This document shows, one piece after another, positions 50,225 to 58,365 of a stretch of DNA of 64,000 nt. Under the pieces are notes generated by a model, which did not search any database, had not been told where the DNA came from, and saw only the letters and a list, made by a program, of their open reading frames with translations. This DNA is from Mycobacterium paraterrae. GTDB lineage: Bacteria > Actinomycetota > Actinomycetes > Mycobacteriales > Mycobacteriaceae. Made by a program: the position numbers and the translations under genes. Within the stretch, counting starts at the first letter, position 1, and each line of letters starts with the position of its first letter. The stretch lies in assembly GCF_022430545.2 (NCBI RefSeq), contig NZ_CP092488.2, forward strand, positions 1,550,001 through 1,614,000. Direction: 5' to 3'.

Positions 50225-51202
50225 ATGCACGCCATCGTCGCCGAATCCGCCGACACACTTCGCTGGCAGGAAGTCCCCGACGTCACCGCAGGCCCCGACG
50301 AGGTGCTGGTCAAGGTCACCGCCGCGGGAGTCAACCGGGCCGACCTGCTGCAAGCGGCCGGGCTGTACCCACCGCCGCCCGGCGCCAGCGAGCTGCTCGG
50401 CATGGAGGTCTCCGGCGTCGTTGAGAGCGTCGGCGACGAGGTGGCCGACTGGTCGCCCGGCCAAGAGGTCTGCGCTTTGCTCTCCGGCGGCGGCTACGCC
50501 GAATACGTAGCGGTCCCGGCCGGGCAGTTGCTGCCTCATCCCGCCGGCCTCGACCTGGTCGATTCCGCCGGTGTGCCGGAAGTGGCGTGCACGGTTTGGT
50601 CGAACCTGGTGATGACGGCCCACCTCGACGAGGGCCAGCTGCTGCTCATGCACGGCGGCGCGAGCGGAGTGGGCAGCCACGCCATTCAGGTCGCTCACGC
50701 GCTGGGCGCACGGGTAGCCGTCACCGCAGGCTCGGCGGCCAAGCTCGAGGCGTGCCGCGAACTCGGCGCCGAAATCCTGATCAACTACCGCGACGAGGAT
50801 TTCGTCGCAGCGTTGAAAGAGGCCACCGACGGCCACGGCGCCGACGTCATCTTCGACATCATGGGCGCGTCCTACCTCGACCGGAACATCGACGCGCTGG
50901 CCACCGAAGGGCGGCTGGTCATCATCGGCATGCAGGGCGGCGTCAAGGGCGAACTGAACATCGGCAAGCTGCTGGGCAAGCGGGCGCACGTCATCGGCAC
51001 CACCCTGCGGGCGCGGCCGACCACCGGCCCGAACAGCAAGAGCGAGATCGTCGCAGCGGTGACCGAGTCGGTATGGCCGATGATCGCCGACGGCCGTGTC
51101 CGCCCGATCATCGGTGCGCGCGTACCGATCCAGGACGCCGGCGAGGCGCATCGCATGCTGTCCGCAGGCGAGGTGACCGGAAAGATCGTGCTGACGGTCT
51201 GA
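50225..51202 (+). CDS. Quinone oxidoreductase-type MDR enzyme (Rv3777-like)
   Basis: A 325-residue NAD(P)H-dependent reductase of the PIG3/TP53I3-like branch. VNRADLLQAAGLYPPPPGASELLGMEVSG marks the N-terminal domain and LLMHGGASGVGSHAIQVAHALG near residue 145 the Rossmann loop; no zinc ligands. Reduces quinones or similar electrophiles. ATG 50225 chosen, giving a length close to Rv3777. Divergent from and probably controlled by the MarR gene. Confidence 0.87.
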   Translation: MHAIVAESADTLRWQEVPDVTAGPDEVLVKVTAAGVNRADLLQAAGLYPPPPGASELLGMEVSGVVESVGDEVADWSPGQEVCALLSGGGYAEYVAVPAGQLLPHPAGLDLVDSAGVPEVACTVWSNLVMTAHLDEGQLLLMHGGASGVGSHAIQVAHALGARVAVTAGSAAKLEACRELGAEILINYRDEDFVAALKEATDGHGADVIFDIMGASYLDRNIDALATEGRLVIIGMQGGVKGELNIGKLLGKRAHVIGTTLRARPTTGPNSKSEIVAAVTESVWPMIADGRVRPIIGARVPIQDAGEAHRMLSAGEVTGKIVLTV

Positions 51203-51203
51203 C

Positions 51204-51252
51204 CGCCCGGCCTGCCGGGCGTGGGGTTGCAAACGCCCGGCCAGCCGGGCGT
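51204..51252. terminator. Two tandem GC hairpins between convergent genes
   Basis: CGCCCGGC/GCCGGGCG (51204-51221) and ACGCCCGGC/GCCGGGCGT (51233-51252) are nearly the same hairpin repeated, each with a 2-nt gap. They fill the 62-bp space between two convergent genes and most likely terminate both. No U-tract. Confidence 0.6.
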
Positions 51253-51264
51253 TCGGCGAACGTC

Positions 51265-52461
51265 TCAGCCGAGCGAGGCGAGCGCACGCACCAACTGGTC
51301 GACCTCGGCCATCGTCGAATAATGCGCGAGGCCAACGGTCACCGCGCCACCGACGTCGTTCACGCCGATCACGTCCAGCACCCGAGAATTCGCATTGGCG
51401 ATGGCCAGAATCCCGTTGTCGGCCAGCCGCTGCACCACCCGCTCGGCCGGCACGTCGTGCACGGCAAAACTGACCACCGGGATCGGCGACTCGGGCCGCG
51501 CAATCACGACCACCCGAGACAACGACCGCAGCGAGCCCATCAGGTACTCGAAGATCCCGTCCATGTACGTCGTCGCGGACTGAATCGAGGTGGACAGGCG
51601 TTCGCGCCGAGTCCCGCGAGCCGACTCGTCGAGCGAGGCGAGGTACTCGATGCTGGCGACGAACCCGCCGAGTAACCCGTACTGATGCACGCCGACCTCG
51701 AGGCGTGCAGGTCCGGTGGCATACGGGTTGGTCGACACCGAAGTGAAGGTGTTGATCATCGCTGCATCGCGGAACACCAGCGCGCCGACTGGCGGACCGC
51801 CCCAGCTGACCGCGTTGATCGCCACCACGTCGGCGTCAATCTCGTCGATGTCGATCAACCGGTACGGCGCGGCAGCGGAGTGGTCGACGACCACGAACCC
51901 GCCGACGTCGTGGACCAGCTTTGTCACGGGCCGCAGATCGGTGACGGTGCCCAGCGTCCCTGACGCCGAACTCACCGCGACCAGACGCGTCGCCTGACTG
52001 ATCAGCCCTTCCCACTGCCAGGACGGCAGGTCGCCGGTTTCGATGTCGACCTCGGCCCATTTGACCTTGGCGCCGAACCGATTGGCGGCGCGCAGCCAGG
52101 GCGCGATGTTGGCCTCGTCGTCGAGCCGGGTGACGACCATTTCATAACCGAGCCCGGCGCGAGTCGACGAAGCGTCGGCCAGCGATGCCAGCAACACCGC
52201 GCGATCGGAGCCCAGCACCACGCCCCGCGGATCCGCGTTGACCAGGTCCGCGGCCGCCTGACGGGCCGCTTCGAGCACGGCCGCGCTGCGCTTGGCCGAC
52301 GGATGGGGGCCGGCGGTGCTGGGGAACGATCCGCGGAAGGCCGTCGACACAGTGGTAGCCACCGAGTCGGGGATCAGCATCCCGGACGGGGCGTCGAAGT
52401 GCACCCAACCGTCCCCGAGTGACGGGTGTAACCCACGCACTCGGGCGACGTCGTATGCCAT
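51265..52461 (-). CDS. Cysteine-desulfurase-like class V aminotransferase homologue lacking the PLP lysine (Rv3778c-like)
   Basis: A 398-residue fold-type I protein. WVHFDAPSGMLIP at the start, GLGYEMVVTRLDDEANIAPW, and the cofactor Asp in GGFVVVDHSAAAPYR near residue 200 are in place. In the segment that normally reads ..HKxxGP.. the sequence is INAVSWGGPPVGALVF, so the Schiff-base Lys appears to be replaced. It may be inactive as a PLP enzyme or have another role. Start ATG 52461 gives the length of Rv3778c. Confidence 0.82.
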   Translation of the reverse strand: MAYDVARVRGLHPSLGDGWVHFDAPSGMLIPDSVATTVSTAFRGSFPSTAGPHPSAKRSAAVLEAARQAAADLVNADPRGVVLGSDRAVLLASLADASSTRAGLGYEMVVTRLDDEANIAPWLRAANRFGAKVKWAEVDIETGDLPSWQWEGLISQATRLVAVSSASGTLGTVTDLRPVTKLVHDVGGFVVVDHSAAAPYRLIDIDEIDADVVAINAVSWGGPPVGALVFRDAAMINTFTSVSTNPYATGPARLEVGVHQYGLLGGFVASIEYLASLDESARGTRRERLSTSIQSATTYMDGIFEYLMGSLRSLSRVVVIARPESPIPVVSFAVHDVPAERVVQRLADNGILAIANANSRVLDVIGVNDVGGAVTVGLAHYSTMAEVDQLVRALASLG

Positions 52462-52570
52462 ACCAGCCACCTTAGAGCCCTGCACAATAAGAGAAACCGT
52501 GACGGTAGCGGGCGCCCGATTGCGTCCCCGCCGTCCATAGCCAGGTCACCCGGGCAGCCATACTAGTCGC

Positions 52571-54562
52571 GTGGGGCTGTGCTTCGGAACGCTGATCGCA
52601 TTGTTTTTGCTCATCGTCCCCGGGGCCATCGTCGGAAGAATCACCCAGCTCACGTGGCCGATCGCCATCGCGGTAGGCCCGGCGCTGACGTATGGCGTTG
52701 TGGCGCTGGCGATCATCCCGTTCGGGGCGCTCGGAATCCCGTGGAACGGTTGGACAGCCCTGGCCGCCCTCGCCGCAGTGTGCGTCGTGATGATCGGTCT
52801 GCAGCCGTTGCTGTCCCGCTACCGTGACGCCGCCGCGGAGGCCTTGGGTATCGACCGCCGCCAGGCGTTGACCGTCGCGGCCGGGGTGTTGCTGGGCGCG
52901 CTGCTGATCATGTGGGCGGCCTATCGCGGCCTGGTGCACTGGCAGTCGATTCCCAGCACCTGGGACGCGGTCTGGCACGCCAACACGGTCCGCTTCATCC
53001 TCGACACCGGCCAGGCCTCGTCGACGCAGATGGGAGAGCTGCGCAATGTCGAGACACACCAGCCGCTGTACTACCCCTCGGTGTTCCATGCGTTGACAGC
53101 GGTCTACTGCCAACTCACCGGCGCGGCACCGACGACCGGTTACACCCTCAGCTCGGTCGCCGCGGCGGTCTGGCTGTTCCCGACCAGCGCCGCGATGCTC
53201 ACCTGGCATCTGCTTCGCGCCCGGACGCCCTACGCCGCCGGTGTGGCCGCGACCGCGGCGGCGCTGTCGGCGTCGTTTACATCGGTGCCCTATGTCGAGT
53301 TCGGGACGGCGGCGATGCCGAACCTGGCGGCGTATGGCGTTGCGATCCCGACGTTCGTCCTGGTGGTCTCGACGTTGGGACACCGCGACCGTATCCCGGC
53401 GGCGGTGCTGGCCCTCGTCGGCGTCTTCTCGGTACATCTCACCGGCGGCTTCGTGGTGATCCTGTTCGCGGCGGCGTGGTGGCTGATGGATGCGTGGTGG
53501 CATCCGGTACGCGGCCGGCTCGCGGACCTGCTGACGCTGTCGGCGTCGGCGGCGCCGGCATTGCTGATCCTGGCGCCGCAGTTCTACGGCGTGGCCAAAC
53601 AGGCCGACATCATCGCCGGTCACGCGTTTCCCAGCTTCAAGACCGTCAAGCAGGGCGTGATCGATGCGCTGTTGCTGCACACCCGCCACCTCAACGATTT
53701 CCCGACGCAGTACGCGCTGGTCGCGCTGAGCGGTCTCGGCATGCTGATCCTGCTGTACAAGAAGGTGTGGTGGCCACCGGTGGTCTGGCTGATGCTGACC
53801 GTCGCGACGATCTACTCGGGCGCGCCGTTCCACAATCCACTGGGCACCGCGATCGAGCAGTTCAGTCAGTTCTTCTACAACGATCCGCGCCGCCTCTCGG
53901 CCGTGGTGACGATGCTGGTGACGCCGATGGCAGCGATCGCGGTGTTCGCATTGGTGGTCGGGGCGGTTGCGCTGGCCCGCAAGGTCGTCACTGCTCCCGA
54001 GGCCGTATGGGTGTCGACGACTGTCGGGCTACTGGTATTGACCACAGTGCTGAGCGGCAGACACTACCTCTACCGGCACCTGGTGTTGTTCGGCGACAAA
54101 TACGACCAGGTGATGATCAACCAGCAAGACCTCGACGCGATGGCCCACCTGGCCTCGCTGCCAGGCGCCAGGGACACGCTGATCGGCAACTCGAATGTCG
54201 ACGGCACCGCATGGATGTACGCGGTCGCCGACCTGCATCCGCTGTGGACGCACTACGACTTCCCACAGCAAACCGGCCCGGGCTACTACCGCTACATCTT
54301 CTGGGCCTATGCCGATGCAGACGCGCTGCCAGGGGTACCCCCCGACAAGCGGGCGCTGGTGCCTGAAGCAGTCGGGGCACTCAACATCCGCTACATCCTG
54401 ACCAGCGCGCCCACGGTTCGGGGGTTCAAGGTCCCCGACGGACTAGTGTCAATAGACCGATCGAAGTGGTGGACCAAGATCTACGACAACGGTGCGGCCT
54501 GGATCTACGAATGGCGCGGGCCTCAGCGCGCTCCTACTACTCCCAAAGGTGAGAAGCATTGA
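52571..54562 (+). CDS. Multispanning membrane glycosyltransferase-like protein (Rv3779-like, DUF6541 type)
   Basis: A 663-residue integral membrane protein with about 13 hydrophobic spans and no soluble catalytic domain other than the C-terminal ~110 residues (TLIGNSNVDGTAWMYAVADLHPLWTHYDF). Early loop STWDAVWHANTVRFILDTG holds acidic residues as in GT-C enzymes. Rv3779 has been linked to polyprenyl-phosphomannose metabolism; I treat that as reported knowledge of the family, not seen here. GTG 52571 is the start. Its stop overlaps bpa (TTGA). Confidence 0.8.
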   Translation: MGLCFGTLIALFLLIVPGAIVGRITQLTWPIAIAVGPALTYGVVALAIIPFGALGIPWNGWTALAALAAVCVVMIGLQPLLSRYRDAAAEALGIDRRQALTVAAGVLLGALLIMWAAYRGLVHWQSIPSTWDAVWHANTVRFILDTGQASSTQMGELRNVETHQPLYYPSVFHALTAVYCQLTGAAPTTGYTLSSVAAAVWLFPTSAAMLTWHLLRARTPYAAGVAATAAALSASFTSVPYVEFGTAAMPNLAAYGVAIPTFVLVVSTLGHRDRIPAAVLALVGVFSVHLTGGFVVILFAAAWWLMDAWWHPVRGRLADLLTLSASAAPALLILAPQFYGVAKQADIIAGHAFPSFKTVKQGVIDALLLHTRHLNDFPTQYALVALSGLGMLILLYKKVWWPPVVWLMLTVATIYSGAPFHNPLGTAIEQFSQFFYNDPRRLSAVVTMLVTPMAAIAVFALVVGAVALARKVVTAPEAVWVSTTVGLLVLTTVLSGRHYLYRHLVLFGDKYDQVMINQQDLDAMAHLASLPGARDTLIGNSNVDGTAWMYAVADLHPLWTHYDFPQQTGPGYYRYIFWAYADADALPGVPPDKRALVPEAVGALNIRYILTSAPTVRGFKVPDGLVSIDRSKWWTKIYDNGAAWIYEWRGPQRAPTTPKGEKH

Positions 54563-55065
54563 GTAACAACGACGACATCGAGGTCATCGGCGGCGTCGAC
54601 CCCCGTCTCATGGCAGCAGCGCAGGACGACGACAATGACCGCTCGATCACAGACCTGGTCGAGCAGCCCGCCAAGGTGATGCGGATCGGCACCATGATCA
54701 AGCAGTTGCTCGAGGAGGTGCGCGCGGCACCGCTGGACGACGCCAGCCGTAACCGGCTGCGCGAGATCCACGCCACCAGCATCCGTGAACTTGAAGACGG
54801 GCTGGCCCCGGAACTGCGCGAGGAGCTCGAACGGCTCACCCTGCCGTTCACCGAGGGCAGCGTCCCCTCGGATGCCGAGCTGCGTATTGCCCAGGCCCAG
54901 CTGGTCGGCTGGTTGGAGGGGCTGTTCCACGGCATCCAGACGGCGCTGTTCGCCCAGCAGATGGCAGCCCGCGCGCAGCTCGAGCAGATGCGCGAGCAAC
55001 GTGGCCTGCCACCCGGCAGCGGCGGTCACGCGCGACCCGGCTCCGGCACCGGGCAATATCTGTAG
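54559..55065 (+). CDS. bpa: Bacterial proteasome activator Bpa/PafE
   Basis: A 168-residue helical protein that, in M. tuberculosis (Rv3780), forms an ATP-independent 12-mer ring opening the 20S proteasome. The core four helices run from SITDLVEQPAKVMRIGTMIKQLLEEV to HGIQTALFAQQMAARAQLEQ. The C-terminus ends GTGQYL, the docking motif with penultimate Tyr for the proteasome alpha-ring pockets. It starts TTG 54559, overlapping the upstream stop by 4 nt. The organism should therefore have a proteasome. Confidence 0.92.
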   Translation: MSNNDDIEVIGGVDPRLMAAAQDDDNDRSITDLVEQPAKVMRIGTMIKQLLEEVRAAPLDDASRNRLREIHATSIRELEDGLAPELREELERLTLPFTEGSVPSDAELRIAQAQLVGWLEGLFHGIQTALFAQQMAARAQLEQMREQRGLPPGSGGHARPGSGTGQYL

Positions 55066-55072
55066 GCAACCG

Positions 55073-55870
55073 GTGACATCGACGGGTCCGCACATCGAAA
55101 CCCACGACGCGTGGGTCGAGTTTCCGATCTTCGACGCCAAGTCGCGCTCGCTGAAGAAGACCTTCTTAGGCGGCTCGATCGGCCGCAACGCGTCCAACGT
55201 GGTGGTCATCGAGGCGCTGCGGGACATCACGATGTCGCTGGAACTCGGTGATCGGGTCGGACTGGTCGGCCACAACGGGGCCGGAAAATCGACGCTGCTG
55301 CGGCTGCTTTCGGGCATTTACGAGCCCACCCGTGGTTCGGCGATCGTCCGGGGCCGGGTGGCACCGGTATTCGACCTCGGCGTCGGGATGGACCCCGAGA
55401 TCTCGGGCTACGAGAACATCATCATCCGGGGCCTGTTCCTGGGGCAAACCCGCAAACAGATGCTGGCGAAGGTCGACGAGATCGCGGACTTCACCGAGCT
55501 CGGTGACTACCTGTCGATGCCGCTGCGCACATACTCCACCGGCATGCGGGTGCGGTTGGCGATGGGCGTCGTCACCAGCATCGACCCCGAGATCCTGCTG
55601 CTCGATGAGGGGATCGGCGCCGTCGACGCCGACTTCTTGAAGAAGGCGCAGACGCGATTGCAGAGCCTGGTCGAGCGCTCCGGAATCCTGGTGTTCGCAA
55701 GCCATTCGAACGAGTTCCTGGCCCGGCTGTGCAAGACCGCAATGTGGATCGACCACGGCGTGATCCGGCAGACCGGCAGCATCGAAGACGTCGTGCGGGC
55801 CTACGAGGGTGAGGACGCGGCCCGTCACGTCCGCGAGGTGCTGGCCGAAACGGAACGCGACAGCGTATGA
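55073..55870 (+). CDS. rfbE: Galactan exporter ATPase (Wzt/RfbE-like, Rv3781)
   Basis: A 265-residue ABC ATPase of the polysaccharide-export group. Walker A GHNGAGKSTLL near residue 66, signature-like YSTGMRVRLAMGVV near 151, Walker B ILLLDEGIGAVD near 172, and His in FASHSNE. The N-terminal AWVEFPIFDAKSRSLKKTF is the start seen in Wzt-type ATPases that have no carbohydrate-binding tail. With the permease downstream it should flip lipid-linked galactan across the membrane. GTG 55073 chosen, 7 nt after bpa. Confidence 0.9.
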   Translation: MTSTGPHIETHDAWVEFPIFDAKSRSLKKTFLGGSIGRNASNVVVIEALRDITMSLELGDRVGLVGHNGAGKSTLLRLLSGIYEPTRGSAIVRGRVAPVFDLGVGMDPEISGYENIIIRGLFLGQTRKQMLAKVDEIADFTELGDYLSMPLRTYSTGMRVRLAMGVVTSIDPEILLLDEGIGAVDADFLKKAQTRLQSLVERSGILVFASHSNEFLARLCKTAMWIDHGVIRQTGSIEDVVRAYEGEDAARHVREVLAETERDSV

Positions 55871-55901
55871 GTTCCGCCGGCGACACGAACCGGCGCGCCG
55901 C

Positions 55902-56834
55902 ATGAGCGACGCCAATGCTGAGGAGCGGCGCATAAGCCCGATGGTGGTTGCCGTCGTGGTGACTCACCGGCGCGCCGACCTGCTCGCGAAGTCGCTGGAC
56001 GTGCTGAGCAGCCAGAGTCGCCCGCTGGACCAGCTGATCGTGGTCGACAACGCCGCCGAGGAACGCGTGCGCGATCTGGTTGCCGGACAACCCGTCCCGA
56101 CGACCTACCTGCCCTCGCGCCGAAACCTCGGCGGCGCCGGCGGTTTCGCGCTCGGCATCCTGCACGCGCTGGCGTTAGGCGCCGACTGGGTGTGGTTGGC
56201 CGACGACGACGGCCACCCGCAGGACGGCGAGGTGCTGGCCACGCTGCTGGCCTGTGCCGACAAACATCGGCTGGCCGAGGTGTCACCGATGGTGTGCAAC
56301 GCTGACGAGCCGGAGAAGCTGGCATTTCCGTTGCGGCGCGGCTTGGTCTGGCGTCGACGGGTCAGCGAACTGCGCAGTGAGCCCGGCCAGGATCTGCTGC
56401 CGGGCATCGCGTCGTTGTTCAACGGCGCGCTGTTCCGGGCGTCGGCGTTCGAGGCCGTCGGGGTTCCGGACCTGCGGCTGTTCGTCCGCGGCGACGAAGT
56501 CGAGATGCATCGTCGACTGGTCCGCTCCGGACTGGCGTTCGGGACCTGTCTGGACACAGCGTATCTGCACCCGTGCGGCTCGGCGGAATTCAAGCCGATC
56601 CTGGGCGGCCGGATGCACACGCAATATCCCGACGACGAGACCAAGCGCTACTTCACCTATCGCAACCGCGGCTACCTGATGGCGCAGCCGGGTCTGCGTA
56701 AATTGCTCCTCCAGGAGTGGATCCGGTTCGGCTGGTTCTTCCTGATCTCCCGTCGTGACCCCAAAGGTCTGCTGGAATGGCTGCGGCTGCGCCGGCTGGG
56801 CCGCCGGGAACAGTTCGAAAGGCCCTCTCAATGA
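55902..56834 (+). CDS. glfT1: Galactofuranosyltransferase GlfT1
   Basis: A 310-residue GT-A type enzyme. VVVTHRRADLLAKSLDVL at the start, LIVVDNAA, NLGGAGGFALGI and the metal-binding WLADDDGHPQDGEV near residue 100 are visible; FVRGDEVEMHRRL near 195 carries the acidic acceptor residues. It adds the first galactofuranoses to the decaprenyl-linked disaccharide in arabinogalactan synthesis. ATG 55902 chosen; 31 nt after the exporter ATPase, upstream of the permease. Confidence 0.9.
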   Translation: MSDANAEERRISPMVVAVVVTHRRADLLAKSLDVLSSQSRPLDQLIVVDNAAEERVRDLVAGQPVPTTYLPSRRNLGGAGGFALGILHALALGADWVWLADDDGHPQDGEVLATLLACADKHRLAEVSPMVCNADEPEKLAFPLRRGLVWRRRVSELRSEPGQDLLPGIASLFNGALFRASAFEAVGVPDLRLFVRGDEVEMHRRLVRSGLAFGTCLDTAYLHPCGSAEFKPILGGRMHTQYPDDETKRYFTYRNRGYLMAQPGLRKLLLQEWIRFGWFFLISRRDPKGLLEWLRLRRLGRREQFERPSQ

Positions 56835-56841
56835 CCCGCGC

Positions 56842-56894
56842 CGACGACGGTAAACAGGGCAGTGCGATCCGGATAGGCCAGGAGGAGTGGCGCC
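56842..56894 (+). repeat. MIRU-like repeat element upstream of the galactan-exporter permease gene
   Basis: The gap between glfT1 and the permease carries GCAGTGCGATCCGG (56859-56872), found again inside embC at 62683-62696, and AGGAGGAGTGGCGCC leading into the ATG, nearly the same as the end of the embC 51-bp repeat unit. The element supplies the ribosome site of the permease gene. Confidence 0.55.
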
Positions 56895-57725
56895 ATGACC
56901 ATCGCTGATGTCGCGGCCCAGTCGAAGACGATGACCCGGGCCTGGGGTGACCTGGTCGACGGCTACCGCCGCCGCGAGCTGTGGCTGCATCTGGGCTGGC
57001 AGGACATCAAGCAGCGCTACCGCCGGTCGGTGCTGGGGCCGTTCTGGATCACGATCGCGACCGGCACCACCGCGGTGGCGATGGGCGGCCTGTATTCCAA
57101 GCTGTTTCATCTACAGCTGTCGGTGCATCTGCCCTACGTCACGCTCGGGCTGATCATCTGGAATCTGATCAACGCCTCGATCCTTGAGGGCGCGGAGGTG
57201 TTCGTCGCCAACGAGGGGCTGATCAAGCAGCTGCCGACGCCGCTGAGCGTGCACGTCTACCGGTTGGTGTGGCGACAGATGATCCTGTTCGCGCACAACA
57301 TCGTCATCTACGTGGTCATCGCGATCATCTATCCCAAGCCGTGGTCGTGGGCCGATCTCGCGGTGATCCCGGCGTTGGGGCTGATCGTATTGAACTGTGT
57401 CTGGGTGTCGCTCTGCTTCGGCATCCTGGCCACGCGTTTCCGCGACATTGGGCCGCTGCTGTTCTCGATCGTGCAGCTGCTGTTCTTCATGACCCCGATC
57501 ATTTGGAACGACGACACCCTGCGCGCGCAGGGGGCCGGGCAATGGTCGAAGATCGTCGAGCTCAACCCGCTGCTGCATTACCTGGATCTGGTGCGGGCAC
57601 CGCTGCTGGGCGCTCACCAGGAATTGCGGCACTGGGTCGTCGTGATCGGGCTGACGGTGCTGGGTTGGCTGGTGGCGGCCTTCGCGATGCGCCAGTACCG
57701 GGCCCGGGTCGCTTACTGGGTGTAG
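56895..57725 (+). CDS. rfbD: Galactan exporter permease (Wzm/RfbD-like, Rv3783)
   Basis: A 276-residue ABC-2 type permease. The N-terminal amphipathic YRRRELWLHLGWQDIKQRYRR (interface with the ATPase) precedes six membrane spans; VLGPFWITIATGTTAVAMGGLYS and LFFMTPIIWNDD are typical of O-antigen/teichoic-acid exporters. With the RfbE-like ATPase it translocates lipid-linked galactan. Strong ribosome site AGGAGG 8 nt before ATG 56895, provided by a repeat element. Confidence 0.9.
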   Translation: MTIADVAAQSKTMTRAWGDLVDGYRRRELWLHLGWQDIKQRYRRSVLGPFWITIATGTTAVAMGGLYSKLFHLQLSVHLPYVTLGLIIWNLINASILEGAEVFVANEGLIKQLPTPLSVHVYRLVWRQMILFAHNIVIYVVIAIIYPKPWSWADLAVIPALGLIVLNCVWVSLCFGILATRFRDIGPLLFSIVQLLFFMTPIIWNDDTLRAQGAGQWSKIVELNPLLHYLDLVRAPLLGAHQELRHWVVVIGLTVLGWLVAAFAMRQYRARVAYWV

Positions 57726-57842
57726 CTGGCCAGCTTCTGGCCGTGCTTCTGGCCGCGAGACGAAAACCGGGGCTGTGATCTGCGCAAAACCACGACCATG
57801 GCTGCTGTTTCGCGGACCGAGGCCGCCGTAGACTCTGCGCCG

Positions 57843-58256
57843 ATGGCTGAGATCGCGGCGAGCACCCCATTGCCGCTGAAGACACAGGCGTGGCGATTCA
57901 TCGTCACCGGCGGGTTTTCGGCGATCGTCGACTTCGGCCTGTACGTCTTGCTGTACAAGGCCTTCGGCGTGCAAGTCGACCTGGCTAAATCCCTCAGTTT
58001 CATCGCGGGCACGACGACGGCATACCTGATCAACCGGCGCTGGACATTTCAAGCGCCGCCGAGTCGTTCGCGGCTGATCGCGGTCTGGGCCCTGTACGGG
58101 CTCACCTATTGCGTACAGGTCGGCATGAACCACGGCTTCCTGGCGCTATTTCACTACAGCGCGTGGGCGGTGCCGGCCGCATTCGTGATCGCGCAGGGCA
58201 CCGCGACGGTCATCAACTTCGTCGTGCAGCGATCGGTGATCTTCCGGCTGCGCTAA
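57843..58256 (+). CDS. GtrA-family membrane protein (Rv3789-like)
   Basis: A 137-residue protein with four membrane spans: FIVTGGFSAIVDFGLYVLLYK, SLSFIAGTTTAYLINRRWTF, a middle helix near residue 82-100 and AFVIAQGTATVINFVVQRSVIF. The NRRWTF and FVVQRSVIF motifs are GtrA hallmarks. In M. tuberculosis it is next to dprE1 and has been proposed either as decaprenyl-phosphoarabinose flippase or as a recruiter of AftA; I cannot choose. Start ATG 57843. Confidence 0.87.
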   Translation: MAEIAASTPLPLKTQAWRFIVTGGFSAIVDFGLYVLLYKAFGVQVDLAKSLSFIAGTTTAYLINRRWTFQAPPSRSRLIAVWALYGLTYCVQVGMNHGFLALFHYSAWAVPAAFVIAQGTATVINFVVQRSVIFRLR

Positions 58257-58365
58257 CGGCCCGGCAGCGCATCGCCCGAGTGTAGGTGCCGGTCAGGTCA
58301 CGAAAGCACTGTCTACCGCCACGACTGCAAGGTCCGCACCCCACGGGCGGGTACCCTCTTTGACG

